Origin: Aphelenchoides besseyi
Lineage: Eukaryota; Nematoda; Chromadorea; Rhabditida; Aphelenchoididae
Reading direction: 5' to 3'
NCBI GenBank assembly: GCA_024699855.1
Contig: JAMPIQ010000002.1
Span: 9,672,001 to 9,736,000 of the forward strand
Length of the DNA stretch: 64,000 bases
In this document: piece after piece, positions 27,501 to 39,616 of the stretch
Layout: the number at the start of each line of letters is the position of its first letter
Position numbering within the stretch: the first letter of the stretch is position 1
Program-made: the position numbers and the translations under genes
Notes under the pieces: model-generated
Database searches by the model: none
The model's input: the letters and a program-made list of their open reading frames with translations, nothing else
What the model was told of the DNA's origin: nothing

Positions 27501-28889
27501 AGACGCCAATGAGCAGCCCGAAGCATTTGAGCTACTTCTCGCATGAAACCACGAACTGACCAAACGTAGAAACGAACCTCATTGTCTGTTTGACGTTCAA
27601 TCTAAAAACGTTTTATTCTCAACAGTAAACTCAAATCGACACGTACCCGATCCTGAAGTTTGCGTTCAAATTCTACGTATGTTTCAGGCTTTAGATTTTC
27701 TTTCATTTTTAGTCCCACATTGATAGCGTGGGCCCGAGTAACAACACCATCAGAATCCCACTCAAGATCTTAAAAACGTGGAGGTTTGATGAACGTGAAA
27801 GTTTTGACTAACCACCAAAGAAGTTTGCAAAAAAAAGTCGTTTGTTTTGTTTCACATCATCAGCAACAATTGCATCCGGATACTTCAAAACAACTTTCTT
27901 GCTACGCAAGCTCGTAGCAATAGGATTTTCCGTCAGACAGTCTTCGCGGCAAATATCCTCCCACTAAAAGACGTAAAAACTGTAAATCCGTCGAACTCAT
28001 TGGTCAACAGACCTGAAGACTTAGAAATGAGTGTTGAACAGAAATATTGTGAACATCATTCAGCAATCGACTGTAGGCATTTAAACTCGAATTCGAAATG
28101 ATGTTCGTGAAATGGCTTCTAAAACCAAAGGTATTCGTGTTCACAAGCTGCTCCATTACCGTGTTGTCATTAGGACTGCAAACTCAGCTTGTGAAGTCCG
28201 TCGAATAGCGTCAAATGCCGGATTGGTACCGTTGAAATTCACATTGTTTAGACGAAGATCGGTCGTGGGGGCTTGTGTTGGATCTGAACCGGAAATAAAC
28301 GTGTTGAATGGCGCTAGAATGTTCAAGTGATCCCAATAGTAAATTGGACCGCAAATTGTAGCGCTGACAATCAAAATGGGCAGCAGCACAAAAATTAGTC
28401 GTCGATGAGCAGCAGTTTTGGCCAAATGAAAAAGTGCAGGTTTTACAATGGTCTCAGTAAAACGTGATGCGTGGATTTGGTAAACGGACTGTTTGACTAC
28501 AAAAGCTCACTCATTAGTTGAGCATTAAGATATTGGTCTTATTACCAGATTGCGTGAAGTCATTATGTACAAAAAGTGGCGGTATTGGACGATGTCGTGG
28601 TACTATCGTGCATACTCGCATGTCTTCAGTGTCTCCACTTTCATCACCAAAATGGCATTCTCGTTGCTGCTCACTTCTGCTTCTGTCACCACCATCTTGT
28701 TCATTTTGAGTCTAAACGAAAATCATAGTTGACATCAAAACATCAAAATTTCACTTTATCTAACGACTTGTATTTTGGAGTTGCTGGCAAAGCATCTTCA
28801 GCAGTTCGTCCACCGGTTGATTTCGTTCGGTTCGTCTTTTCAGATTCAGAATGCGGAGTTGTTTCTTCCCGCTCTCCGCTCATTGGCAT
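24544..28889 (-). CDS. Patched-related sterol-sensing/RND membrane protein
   Basis: Nineteen exons join in phase from ATG 28889 to TAA 24544 (1157 aa). First exons: 28889-28755, 28711-28546, 28496-28160, 28118-28013 and 27963-27813; last: 24919-24764 and 24717-24544. Layout: about 120 hydrophilic residues, TM1 near RRLIFVLLPILIVSATICG, a large extracellular loop, five helices of a sterol-sensing-like domain (27.6-26.7 kb), then a repeated half with a TM, a loop (VQLREEHFLRRNSSSFQYLQ) and five more helices (25.9-25.3 kb). The Pro/Arg/Ser-rich cytoplasmic tail is about 220 residues. This is the Patched/PTR/Dispatched fold; PTR proteins act in nematode cuticle, moulting and lipid handling. TM4 reads SCGILVYYYMLGAW and lacks the family's acidic pair. 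An acceptor at 28920 lies 30 nt before the ATG. Subfamily uncertain. Confidence 0.75.
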
Positions 28890-29835
28890 TTCAAACGTAA
28901 CTAATGAGCATACACCGAACTAAAACTTAAATATCAAAATGATATCCTATCAATGTCTCTTCAACGAACATAAACGTGTATAAACTGTTGGATGAACAAC
29001 AATTGCTTGAAAGAACGCGATTATTGAAAACAATCAACTCTTGTTCAAGCAACACGTCTGCTCGAGAATAATACACAAAAAGTTAAATTCGGTAGTGATT
29101 GGGAGAATGTTGCGAACTATACATTTCATAACGATAGTTAGCACTTCAAACCTTTCGATCAAATCGTTTGGAAATGCCCGTCGAAGGTTAACGTACGTGT
29201 GCGTATGACGCAAAGATTTTCGGCATAAACTCTTTTCTTCGTACCGATGGAAATTTCGGTTCTGTGAAGCCGAGCGATCTTTCTATCGTCTCGACTTTGC
29301 TAAACAACCAAGTTAACGCCCGATCGACGGTGTGCAATCCGCCGCATTCGGCTACCGGGGATATTTGATTTTCTAGCTTTCCGTTGATAACTGATGATTA
29401 CACCTGAGCGCGTTTACCGTTTTCGCTCAATCTCTGCGCGATCACTTCGAAGCCCGAACAACGTCAAGACGATTTCTCTGGTCCGTAGCTCTATCATCAT
29501 GACCCAATTGCAACATCAAAATATGTTCGCTCAAAACCTGCGATCGACTTCGAACGTTTTCTTTTCTCTAATTGATCGTTTGCTTGAAATTGAAATCGCA
29601 CCACCCACTTTGTTTATTCGCTCAAATTCTCAAGAACTGATATTGTGCATAGACGAATTTTCAGTACAAGGTTCATGATGACAGCACTGGTAGTCACAAT
29701 ACGAACAAATCAATCACTTAACCTTCGCTAACTATCTTAGTTCTTGAAACACTACATCCTTTGAAAGCTGTGGATACATTGGTTTTTGGTTAATCGATAA
29801 CAACATCTTTTATTCAAAACAGCAGGATGATATCA
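28890..29835. other. Intergenic stretch, no gene seen
   Basis: Space between two minus-strand genes: the 3' end of the secreted protein gene and the start of the Patched-related gene. It likely holds the latter's promoter. An acceptor-like tttag at 28920 suggests a 5' UTR intron or trans-splice site. Confidence 0.45.
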
Positions 29836-30484
29836 TTAAAATGATCGTAGATTGGTCAAGTAGATACGCTGATCAGGCAGATTTCGAGTTCCTAGCCAGC
29901 AGCTATTGAAAATGCATTTTCGACATTGAACCACGTCAAACTTCTCTGAAGTCGATTTTCTTTCAATTTGTGTTACCAATCGATCGAAACATCGTTTTTC
30001 TGTCACGGTGATTGAACCCGAGATGTTTTCGCCGGCATGAAGACCGAATCCGCTGAAAGAGAAATTTGCTCGTACCTGAGCATTCGATCTTCATACCCGA
30101 CACAATTTCGCTCCGGAATATTCGTGTAAAAATCCCAGTATCCGGAACCCGTTGCTCGACGACGATACAAATTGAACCATCCGGTGTCATGTCGAATTTG
30201 CAGTTGCCCGATGCGATACCAACCTCGTGGTAATTTGGCGTCCAGAACTTCGTTGTCAACTCCACTTTGTGGTGGAACGTGAGTTGTGCACGTCACCGTA
30301 CTATAAACAAGTTTTTGTTTGTACTCCCCAACTTACCCACAAGTAATTTGGTTGGTCTCGCGATAATAGGTGCAGTAAACATTCCTGTAATCAGTGCTTA
30401 TTTTAATGGAATGTCTCTGACTTACTCGCTCACAATGGGAGCTGAGAGCAATGCAAAAATAAAACAAAACGAAAAGCGGATCAT
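29836..30484 (-). CDS. Small secreted protein with an L,D-transpeptidase-like (Tlde1/DUF2778-like) pattern
   Basis: Four exons: 30484-30426, 30384-30337, 30300-30076 and 30052-29836 (182 aa). It begins with a good signal peptide (MIRFSFCFIFALLSAPIVS). The mature part contains LPRGWYRIGQLQ, then TGWFNLYRR, and near the end GFGLHAGENISGSITV followed by RCFDRLV. This order resembles bacterial Tlde1/DUF2778 domains: LPxGxYxI, WFxLY, then LHxG-x-SxGC(I/V) before an F..L helix. Here the Cys of the GC(I/V) element is Ser, while the His is kept. The tail has a Cys cluster, QCRKCIFNSCWLGT, probably disulfide-bonded. The family match is from memory of the pattern and is not proven. The gene sits upstream of the Patched-related gene on the same strand and is divergent from the OST subunit gene. 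Confidence 0.68.
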
Positions 30485-31045
30485 TCGTCAAATAACAGGC
30501 GTCGAGGTGTCGATCAAACGCTTTTACCTTTTGAGTCGGCGCGGAGAATTCGAGTTCTCAATCGACGGCTCTTCCCAAGGGCACAAACAGCCATTAAGTC
30601 GAGTGTTTTTCTGTGTTCCCGTAAACATAGGAAACATTCTGAAGGCGAAGGAAGAGTTCGAAGTTGTGAATACAAACCTTCATCTTCAGATCGCAACTCA
30701 AATTTGCTTTACATTTCAAGGTTTCTGTCTAAGCAACTAAAGTGCAATTCTATGCTTTCGATTAACAAAAGGTCATCGAAACTTAATTTAAATGCTTCAG
30801 ATGATCTCATTGCTTTTCATTTGATAAGATTGCAAAAGAAACATGTGAATGCGAAGCTGAACAAGTGGCTGAAAAACGATTTCTAGTAAAAATCAATAGA
30901 GAAAAAATCGGTCAACGTTGTTTGGTAGTCGTCAGAGAAACACATCTTTTTGTGATTCCGATTGGCGAATTGGCAACTGCAATAGACTAGGACACGTAAG
31001 TCGTAAATACAATTGTTCCTTCAATTCATGGTTTCAGGACTTTCG
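30485..31045. other. Divergent intergenic region
   Basis: 561 bp between the start of the secreted protein gene (-) and the OST3/6 subunit start (+). No coding exon recognised; probably holds both promoters. Confidence 0.45.
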
Positions 31046-32271
31046 ATGCGTTTACTGTTAGTTCTGCTAACAACGGCATGTTGCTGGGCGTTGATTTTGG
31101 CTCAATCGCCACGTGGATTGGAGGAGAAAGTGAAACTGCTTCAGGATACGCTCATGAAAAGACCGGTAGTTAGTTTGAATAATGAACGTTGGAAATCGCT
31201 TGTTCGTTCGACTCCTCGCAACTACTCGATGATCGTTATGTTCACGGCCTTATCCTCCGAGTACAACTGTGCGATTTGTAAGGCGGCATACGAGGAGTTC
31301 ATTATATTGGCCAATTCGTATCGTTACGCTCACATGAACTCGAAACAAGTTTACTTTGGAATGGTCGATTACGAAGAAGCTCCACAAATTTTTCAATCGG
31401 TAAGTTATTCAGCTGCATTTTGTTTATTTGGATTAGTTGAACTTGAACACTGCACCAGTGATCTATCATTTTCCTGCTAAAAATAGTCCGAAGAAACAAG
31501 ATCAAATGGATTTCCAACGACAAGGTTTTGGAGCCGAAGCAATTGCCAAATTCGTTCAAGATCGAACGGATGTGAACGTGAGTTGGCAGTTTTGTGCGAT
31601 TTGATTGTGAAAACGTTTAAGATTCGCGTTTTGCGACCTCCGAACTACGCCGGTCCGGTTGTTATTCTTTTGTTGGTGATGTTGATTCTCGGTCTCTTGT
31701 ATATGCGTCGTGACAATCTGGACTTCATCTACAGCACCTATTTTTGGGGATCGATCTGTGTGGTGAATTTGATGGCGTCTGATAACTCTAATCTTGTTTT
31801 ATAGATTGCAACTGTCGCTTTTACTTCCGGACAAATGTGGAACCACATTCGATCACCGCCATTTGTCATGACTCATCCGCATACTCGAGAAACAAGTTTC
31901 ATTCATGGAAGTACACAATATCAGGTAAACCGTCTAATATTTGAATGATCGTGAATTGAACATTTGCAGCTTGTGGCCGAGACATACATTGTTTTTGTCA
32001 TCTACGCGGTAATTTCTCTTGGTATGATTTTGCTGAATGATTTTGTCCAAGCAAAAGTTGATTATTCCAAGCGACGTAGTAAGTTTCAATAGCATAATCT
32101 TCCGAACTAGTATGGTTGTTTAGTGATGGTATTCGTCGGAATTGGCTTGGTAATCATCTTCTTCAGTTTGTTACTTTCTGTCTTCCGAAGCAAATACTCA
32201 GGTATACTTCGACTATAGCGCCATTTCATACAAACAGTTTAGGTTACCCTTACTTCCTTCTTTTCCACTAG
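31046..32271 (+). CDS. Oligosaccharyltransferase thioredoxin-like subunit (OST3/OST6, TUSC3/MAGT1)
   Basis: ER-membrane subunit of the N-glycosylation complex; its lumenal thioredoxin-like domain keeps acceptor proteins unfolded. Seven exons: 31046-31399, 31437-31577, 31622-31762, 31805-31924, 31970-32078, 32124-32201 and 32243-32271 (323 aa; human TUSC3 348). It has a signal peptide ([19 protein letters not shown]), a CxxC redox motif in [13 protein letters not shown], and the family tract [18 protein letters not shown]. Four membrane helices follow, with [10 protein letters not shown] and [12 protein letters not shown]. It ends [15 protein letters not shown]. An in-frame ATG at 31028 also exists, but a tttcag acceptor ends at 31037, 8 nt before the ATG chosen. 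Confidence 0.93.
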
Positions 32272-32512
32272 GCTATGTTACTCCAATGATGTGGAATTGT
32301 GACCGAATGTTGTAGTTTAATTTATTCGTTCGTTTAACTTTGCATTTGGCAAACTGAGTTGATTTTCTGTTAATTTTGCTGTTGGCTGACAGTTAATATT
32401 AAAGTTGAATGTAATAAAGAGACGTTGGAGTCTTCCGGAATATAGTTAGAAATGTTGACAACCTAAAATTCGATTCGTCACCAACATAAGTTAAAAGACG
32501 GCTGTAAGGGTT

Positions 32513-33171
32513 ATGAAAATCAAAAGCACAAGATTTAATCACCTATCAAACGACTTTGACAGCCTCCAAAGTGAATGTAAAACTAAACGAAATAAAGACA
32601 TGTGGTCAGTTGATCACTTGATTGCAAAGTAGCAAATTTCTATGGATAAACATTGAAAAACCTTTATTATTCTTAAAGGAATACGTATTAAACGGACATT
32701 ATAAAGAAATTGCATCAAGTGGTCTAATGAACGTTAGTTTGCAAGCAGGAGACGTGTTGAAGATTGGTTCAACGGTATTGACAGAAGCCGGAACTTCAGT
32801 AACAATGGTTCTATCGCGCAGTTCACCCGTAAGTTAAAAACAGCTACATAGTCATTCAACGACATTTGTTTTAGGACTTGTTTCGATTAACAATGCCGCT
32901 CAACGTCAACAAGAAAACATTTGTTGCGAGAATGCGCGCCGATGGTCTTTTGGATTTGATTGAAGAAGAAGACGAAGGATCAGTTGAAAGAGCATTCAGC
33001 GCGATTGAGATAGTGGCAATAATTGTGGGTAGCATTTTTGCCTTTTATTTGTTTTTGCATATCACCGTATTTTGTGTTAAAGTGCGACGAGAGTGGAAAA
33101 TTGTAACCGTTCCACGTGAAGTGTCAGATGAAAACGTGTCCGATGTTGACGTGTCTGATGAAGACGTGTGA
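32513..33171 (+). CDS. Unrecognised single-pass membrane protein
   Basis: Two exons are well supported by splice sites and matching phase: 32679-32828 and 32875-33171, coding 148 residues. A first exon 32513-32608 (ATG at 32513, donor gttgat) fits in phase and would give 180 aa, but its donor is weak. Residues after VLNGHYKEIASSG form a polar domain, then a hydrophobic helix (IVAIIVGSIFAFYLFLHITV) and a tail with three near-repeats of VSDE/VSDV ending in DEDV. No family recognised. It starts about 240 bp after the OST subunit stop on the same strand and converges with nidogen. Confidence 0.5.
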
Positions 33172-33348
33172 ACCTCATGTTTCTTTTTGTACTGTTAATA
33201 ACTACTACACTGTTTTTTTGTATTGTTGTGTTAATTGAACTGTTTTAGTGTTATATAAAGTTTATTTATAAAACAGATAACTGCTAGGAGCTTAAGAATT
33301 GCACTCGTAGTAAAAAGTGGTTTCTGGTTGACACGAGACCGCAAACCT

Positions 33349-36300
33349 TTAAACGCATCTGGCTCCGTGTTGAGTAGGCAAACAAATATACTCACACCCG
33401 CCGTTATTGTTCGAACATTCGGTTTGTTCTGAAGTTTGTTATCTACAATCAAATGGGCTGGGAACTCACTTCCTTGGCATTCTGAGCTTTGACTCAAAAT
33501 ACCGTAAATTTTTCCTTGTCCTGCAACACTCGGAGCAAAACTTCGAGGTTGGTCGCCGTTAATGGAAATACTGTGAATTTGATGACTGAAAATAAGTTTG
33601 AAAACCGACTATTCCAAACACAACTGACTCTTTCCAATCCGTCCAGTAGAAACGTTGTTCGTTTTCGTGTGTTAAACCGAACGGATAATCCAACGGCGCA
33701 TAAACGACACGTCGACCGGTACCGTCAAGGCGAACACAACTCAACTGTTTCTTTCCGGCATCTACCCAACATAACTCTCGTCGACGTGGAAGAATAGTGA
33801 GACCATTCGGAAGTTCGATATCCGTATTAATGAAGTCACGATTATTGCGTCCGTCCAGATCCATTCGACCGATACGCGGATTTCGGCGATACCAATCCGA
33901 ATAATAAAGAACTCGGTTCTCGATATCGATCGCCAACGCTCGTGGATTCACCAATCCTTCCGTTAGCAACGCCTTTTGATAGCGACCATCCAATGTAATG
34001 ACTCCGATTTCATCTTTGATTGAATCGGCGTAGTAGAGGTTTCGGGATGTCCAATCGATTGCAATACCTTCGGGGCTACGCAAATTATCGGAATAAACGT
34101 CTTTAATGTCTGTTCCGTTGAGAGTTGAAGAGCGAATCGTGAATCCGGAAATATCACTCCAATAAATACGTTCAGAAATACAATCGTAATCAAGTCCTAC
34201 GACCACCTGATGTGCTTTAACAACCACCTAAAATAAACAGAATGCGGGAGTTCATAAGTCACTTTACCTGACGACCGGGTGTATCGACATCAGTGGAACG
34301 GTGAATGATCGACATTCCACGAGCAATTAACAGTGGATTTGCTAAGTTGTGCTTGACGGCTAAAAGCGTTTTGAAAAAGTTTGTCCATTCGCTAACTCAC
34401 GATTGCATTCATAACCGTTACCGTTGAAACCGAAGTTGCAATGACAAACGTAATATCCACGTTGATCCGGAACACATTGAGCATTCGGGCTGCATAGCGA
34501 TCGGTTGTCCAAACAACTCGAAACACGTTTACAATCATAACCATCACCCGAAAAACCTGAACGACAAAAACAAGAAAAATTGCCGTGAGTTGGATGTTGA
34601 ACACATTCAGCATTAGGGCCACAAGCACAAGCAGCAACTGGTTGTGTTGAACAGTTCTCAACACCATCGCCGTAAAAATGATCGCGACATTTGCAGTTCC
34701 ACTCATTTCTCAACTCATCGTGATGACAATATGCATTTCGATGACAAATATGCGGACTTGTGTTACACGATTCAGCAGTTGCAACTTGAATGGGTACGCA
34801 TTTATCGCTCTGACGTGTGTATCCTAAAGTGATCAACTTCTTTGTATTTCTCGTATTTCAAACTAACCAACATGACATTGACACGTGTATGTTTGTTTTT
34901 CGCTAGCAAACTGACATTGTGAGTGTTCGGGACAATTGTGGGGATTCACAACATCACATTCTTCTGAAACAAATCTAACTAAAACAAATTTCTTAAGCAA
35001 CAAACCCGATTTAGTGCAATGCCGATGTCCATCGCCTAAAGAATTGATTAGATAGAAGCATCACTTATAGACCAACCCCGATAACCCGGCAAGCATTCGC
35101 AATAGAAACGACCACTCGTTGTTTCCTGCATTGTACAACTACCAAACTCGTGACAATCTTGCTGATCCACACACTCATGTCGTTCATCAATCGGTAATCG
35201 TTTAGCGAATTCATCTCGTGTAACACAAACTGTTCCATTACCTTCGTAATTTTGACGACATTGGCAGACCTCCGGTGGATCGCCACCAGTTGCCACGCAT
35301 TGAGCATTGGGATCGCAATTTAATCTTTGTTCGCAAGTACCGAGATTACCTATAAACTTGCACTAATGCTTATAGTTCCTTTAGATTTTACGTGGTGCGT
35401 TATCTTGAACACATTCAACCCCATTGTTGTAGAATGGTAATACGCATTCGCAACTATAGTAGTTCAGTTGGCCATTGTACACGCAGCGGGCATTCACTCC
35501 ACACTCGCTATCGCCTCGACAAACCGTGTCTAAATCACCTAAATATCTAATCGAATAATGTCAACATACTCGGAGATCGATTTTGTCCACGCTCTTGTTG
35601 AACAATTGGAGCGCAAGTTAACCCGTTTCCTTGATATCCAGGTGATCGACAAGTGCATGTTTCCTTAAAAGAAATCAATTATTCGTGTGTTAATTTGAGA
35701 ACAAACGTCTATGCAATCAGCATTCACATCACACGTGTATTGTCCGCATTGTTCGGGTCGAGTCTCGGCCGCTGGTGGTCCACAGTAGTTGCGACCGTCG
35801 CCGACATACCAACCGCGACATTTACAGACACCACGACTGTTCGATGTAAAAGCGCATTCTCCCCATTGATGACACTCGGAATGCGAAGTGCATTCGTAGC
35901 CAGCATCTGTCTTTACTGGAGTATCGCCGTCACCTTAAATCAAAGTTGGTTTGAAAAAGAAGCTCAGACACTAACGAGTGCATTGCTTTCCATCGCCGTT
36001 GAAGCCTTCTCTGCATCGGCAGTTGTATGAACCTACGGTGTTTTCGCAATCGGCATTCCGATCGCACGGATTACGAGCACATTCGTTTGAATCTGTAGAA
36101 TAAATGTTATTAAAGTGTATTACTCATTTCTTCTCACCGACGCAACGAAACTTCGGTTCAACTGTGTCGTCTTGTAGAACTTGAAATCCGGGCTCACATT
36201 CACAGCGATATTGACGATTCTCGGGCTTACAGAACATATTTGGCTGATTACAAAGATGATATTGACTAAGACAAGGATTCTGCAAACAGAAGCACAAGCT

Positions 36301-38511
36301 TTTTTAAAAGTCGTCCAATGCTTACATTATTTCGTTCCGCTGCTGCAACCGCATCATTTGAGTTATAAAGAACAATTTGAGATCCAAATCGGAGTGTTCG
36401 CTCTTTGGGAGCATAAGAGCCAGTGATTCGTGATACACGTACGATTGTCAGTTTGTTGGTTGTTGAAGTCCCAAACGTGCACTCTTTGAAGCGAATCTGT
36501 TGATCGGCAGTCACTCGATGTTGCACTTCTTGTTCGCCTTGACGAACAATCAAATGCCGATCAGCATACGCACGAAAGAATCCGACCTCTTCATGAGAAA
36601 ACTTGTCGTCAAAATCGGTGAAAGAAACCACAGCATTCGGCTCGAGAGTTGGTAATGTTCCACTCACGAAAATGTCTACACGTAACAAGTCACCTTCTCG
36701 ACCAGTAAACGTTTGTCGAACAGCAATAACATACTGTTCACCCAAATGGATATTCAGTGAGCGATTAAACACACCACCTACACTATCGATTACGAAAGAA
36801 GTTGAATACAAATAACCAACCAGTTAATCGGAAACCATTTTGAACATCCGAACTTTCAATTTTTCCAAACAACCAAGACATAATATTTGCTATTGAATCT
36901 AACAATTGCAAACTCCAGCCAAATTCTTCAGAAATCCCACTAATCACCGTATGTTGTTGGCCAGTGGTTGTGTCGATGAATGCATACAAATCAGTTTTCT
37001 CGATTTTCTTTCCATTAATTACACCCTCAAATGATCCACCAACACGAACAGATGGCGCTAAATGTTGAATCAAGTTTGTTATAGTGATTCTTTCTCACTT
37101 CGATTAACGCAATCATGTCCATTACCAATATAGTCGGGGCCACAGCGACAGCAATGCCCACCGTTTAGCGGTTCACAGAAAGCATAAGCGTGACACTGAG
37201 CACCTTCGCTCGTATCAAGACTACACTCGGAAGTTGGATTTCGACTTTGAATCGGTGAAATTTGTTGTGGCAATTTGTCTGGTAAAAGCGAAGGAGCGTT
37301 TTGATGATCTAAACGTTTCCCATTAACCATGTCTATTGTTTGACATGAACACACCTGTGTCTGACACCTGTTCTGGTTCACCAAAATCACTATTCCGTTT
37401 CGAGCCGCATATACACTTTCGACATCCTTTACTATCCGAAACAATGTTACAATCTTCTGGACATTCGTCTTTGAACTCATCAAATGGACAATCTAAGTGA
37501 ACGGATTATTATCAAAATGATTTGACCCTTACTGTCCGGTTGATCTTCTCGACTTGAGTACTCATCATCATTTTCGTATTCGTATTCTTCAGCTCCAAAA
37601 ACGTTCGCTTTTCCCAATTCTGGCTGAACAGTTGTACGATACGAATAAACACCCTTTTCGGACATCATAGTCAGTCTGATAAATTGAACCTTATTTAAAA
37701 TTAAATCAACTTCCTACTTTGCAACTTCACTAGCTGACGATGTTCCCGTATTAAAAAGCGGTTCAGCTCTACCGTCACTACTAAAGAATCCCAATTCCGC
37801 ATATTTACCATCTGATTCCGAGTAGTCCAATCGACTGTATATGAGAACTGCGTATGAATCGGTGCCGTTTGTTAACAGACCGAGCTAAAATTACAACCTG
37901 AACTTTTCGTTTACATTAACATACTTGAAAGATGTTGTGACCATTAGCGTTAACTCCTTGCATGTCTTCCCATGTTACCAAAACAATTTCAGTCGCATTG
38001 AATTGACGTGCACTGTCAAACGCTGAGACGAATTTTTGCTGAAGTTCAGTTTTTGCTTTTGAATTTGGTCGATTGTCAACTCTGTAAGATTGAAGTGTCA
38101 TTTGTGATAAAATCAAATAAACGTTCAGTAACTTACCGATAATACATATTCCCTCCTTTTGTTTTTGTATAATAAACGGCAATAGCAGTTTGATTGCGTA
38201 ATGAAAGGATATCAGCTAAATAACTAATTGAAGTGCTTTGAGCAATCAATTCAACATACTCGGTGGTGTTTCACCAAAAGAAACAAATCCATTAACAGAA
38301 AGGTAAATTTGTGTGAACTCTTGGCCAAAATACACGAATGGAACGTTGAGAACTGTGGCCGTCAAACCATCGGAATAAGGAACATACTAAAAAATCACAT
38401 TCAACTTCTTCTGTAGATCCCAATTACCTTGTCCCCCTCAGGCTCACCATACGGTATGAGCGAACTGCCAGCCAATTGGATCAAAAAGACCCACGTAATA
38501 AACCTTAGCAT
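33349..38511 (-). CDS. nid-1: Nidogen (entactin), basement-membrane glycoprotein
   Basis: Secreted linker of laminin and collagen IV networks. The start ATG 38511 opens a signal peptide (MLRFITWVFLIQLAGSS). Exons include 38511-38428, 38386-38260, 38215-38137, 38081-37925, 37884-37718, 37675-37533, 37492-37355, 37308-37099, 37057-36821, 36777-36326 and 36279-36138, continuing to TAA at 33349. Domain order: NIDO domain (LSVNGFVSFGETPP), a Cys-rich insert (CPEDCNIVSDSKGCRKCICG) resembling antistasin, an EGF, the G2 beta-barrel (SVRVGGSFEGVINGKKIEKT … NGFRLTGGVFNRS), about nine EGF modules including calcium-binding ones, then a YWTD propeller (RIYWSDISG, NLYYADSI, VLYYSDWYRRNPRIGRMDLD, RFYWTDWK). 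The last EGF starts CSNNNGGCEYICLP and stops at ARCV, losing the final loop seen in vertebrate nidogen. Confidence 0.93.
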
Positions 38512-39616
38512 TGTACAACGAGCTTCAACAACACATTCAGAATCTGAAGAATCGAAAACGAAATTGGAAACCACAACACAGACGGCGATCGACTGTTGCG
38601 CGCCACAGAATTAAAATTGAGGACGTCAAAAGCGTGTGAAAACTGGAGAGTTTTGAGCGTCCATTAAAATATGAGCGCAAAACGTAAAATGTTCTCGTCC
38701 ATTGTATTCTAGTGGTCTTGTCTACGCGCATGAGCTTTTCGCAACCGTCGCGCGCCATCAAATTGCTCATTCCGAAAGATGATCAAGCGCTGAGGTTGCT
38801 GCCCAAACCAAAAGGCCCATTTGCATATCGAAAGAGACGATGGCGCAATTTTGATTGAGGGCGACGTGTGTCAGCAAGCGTGGACAAAAACAAGTCGGGG
38901 CCTTGTTCTTATGGTCATTCGCACGAGCTGTTCGACTGGTCCGGAGAAACCGTTCGAGTTCCGCTTATCTCGCCATTCAACCGACAAAAATTTGCGCCCA
39001 CTACCAGGAAATCTCAAAACATTAAAGCAAATTGAGATCGTGAAAACGGAATGCAAATTCCAATTCGTACAAAGTGGGTCTACGATGTCCGAAGAAGGGT
39101 AAAAGAATGGTCGGCGTTGACCTCCGCTTAAGTTTTATCAACGTTGTGCAAACGAAGATAAAATTAAACGACCGTTCACATGCCGTACAGAATTCTTCGC
39201 GAACAGCAAATCAATCAAACTTTGCTTTTAGTGCAAGAAGGACGCAGTTGTTTTCAAGTCAACGGCAACTTTAAAATTGAATTCAACGCTCCTATTCAAT
39301 GGAATAAACAGCAACTCGGAAAGATGAACTGTTCAGATATAAATTCTCTTGAAGTTACGATATCTGTCAATTCACAGCTCACTACGTTGATTTGTATTGT
39401 TTCGCTTTCAAATTGTTTTCTGTACTCCAATAGAAATCTTATCAAACAAGTTTCTCGATGCGTATGTTTCCTGATCGGCAATCTACGTGATCGGGTTGCG
39501 CAACGACATAATGAACGTTGCGGTCCGTTTAATGATAAATTGCTCTCTGACGAGCAAACTGTAGAGCTATTTTAACAAACTTCGTTACTAGTCCACAGAT
39601 CAGAACTTGAAGAACC
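38512..39616. other. Divergent intergenic region
   Basis: 1.1 kb between the starts of nidogen (-) and acsd-1 (+). Two open frames of 90-130 codons exist (38821-39102, 39180-39575) but show no motifs and no fitting splice partners, so I do not call them genes. Confidence 0.45.

Noticed and set aside
38821..39575. Two plus-strand open frames between nidogen and acsd-1
   Set aside because: No motifs, no fitting splice partners, and they lie in the divergent promoter region.
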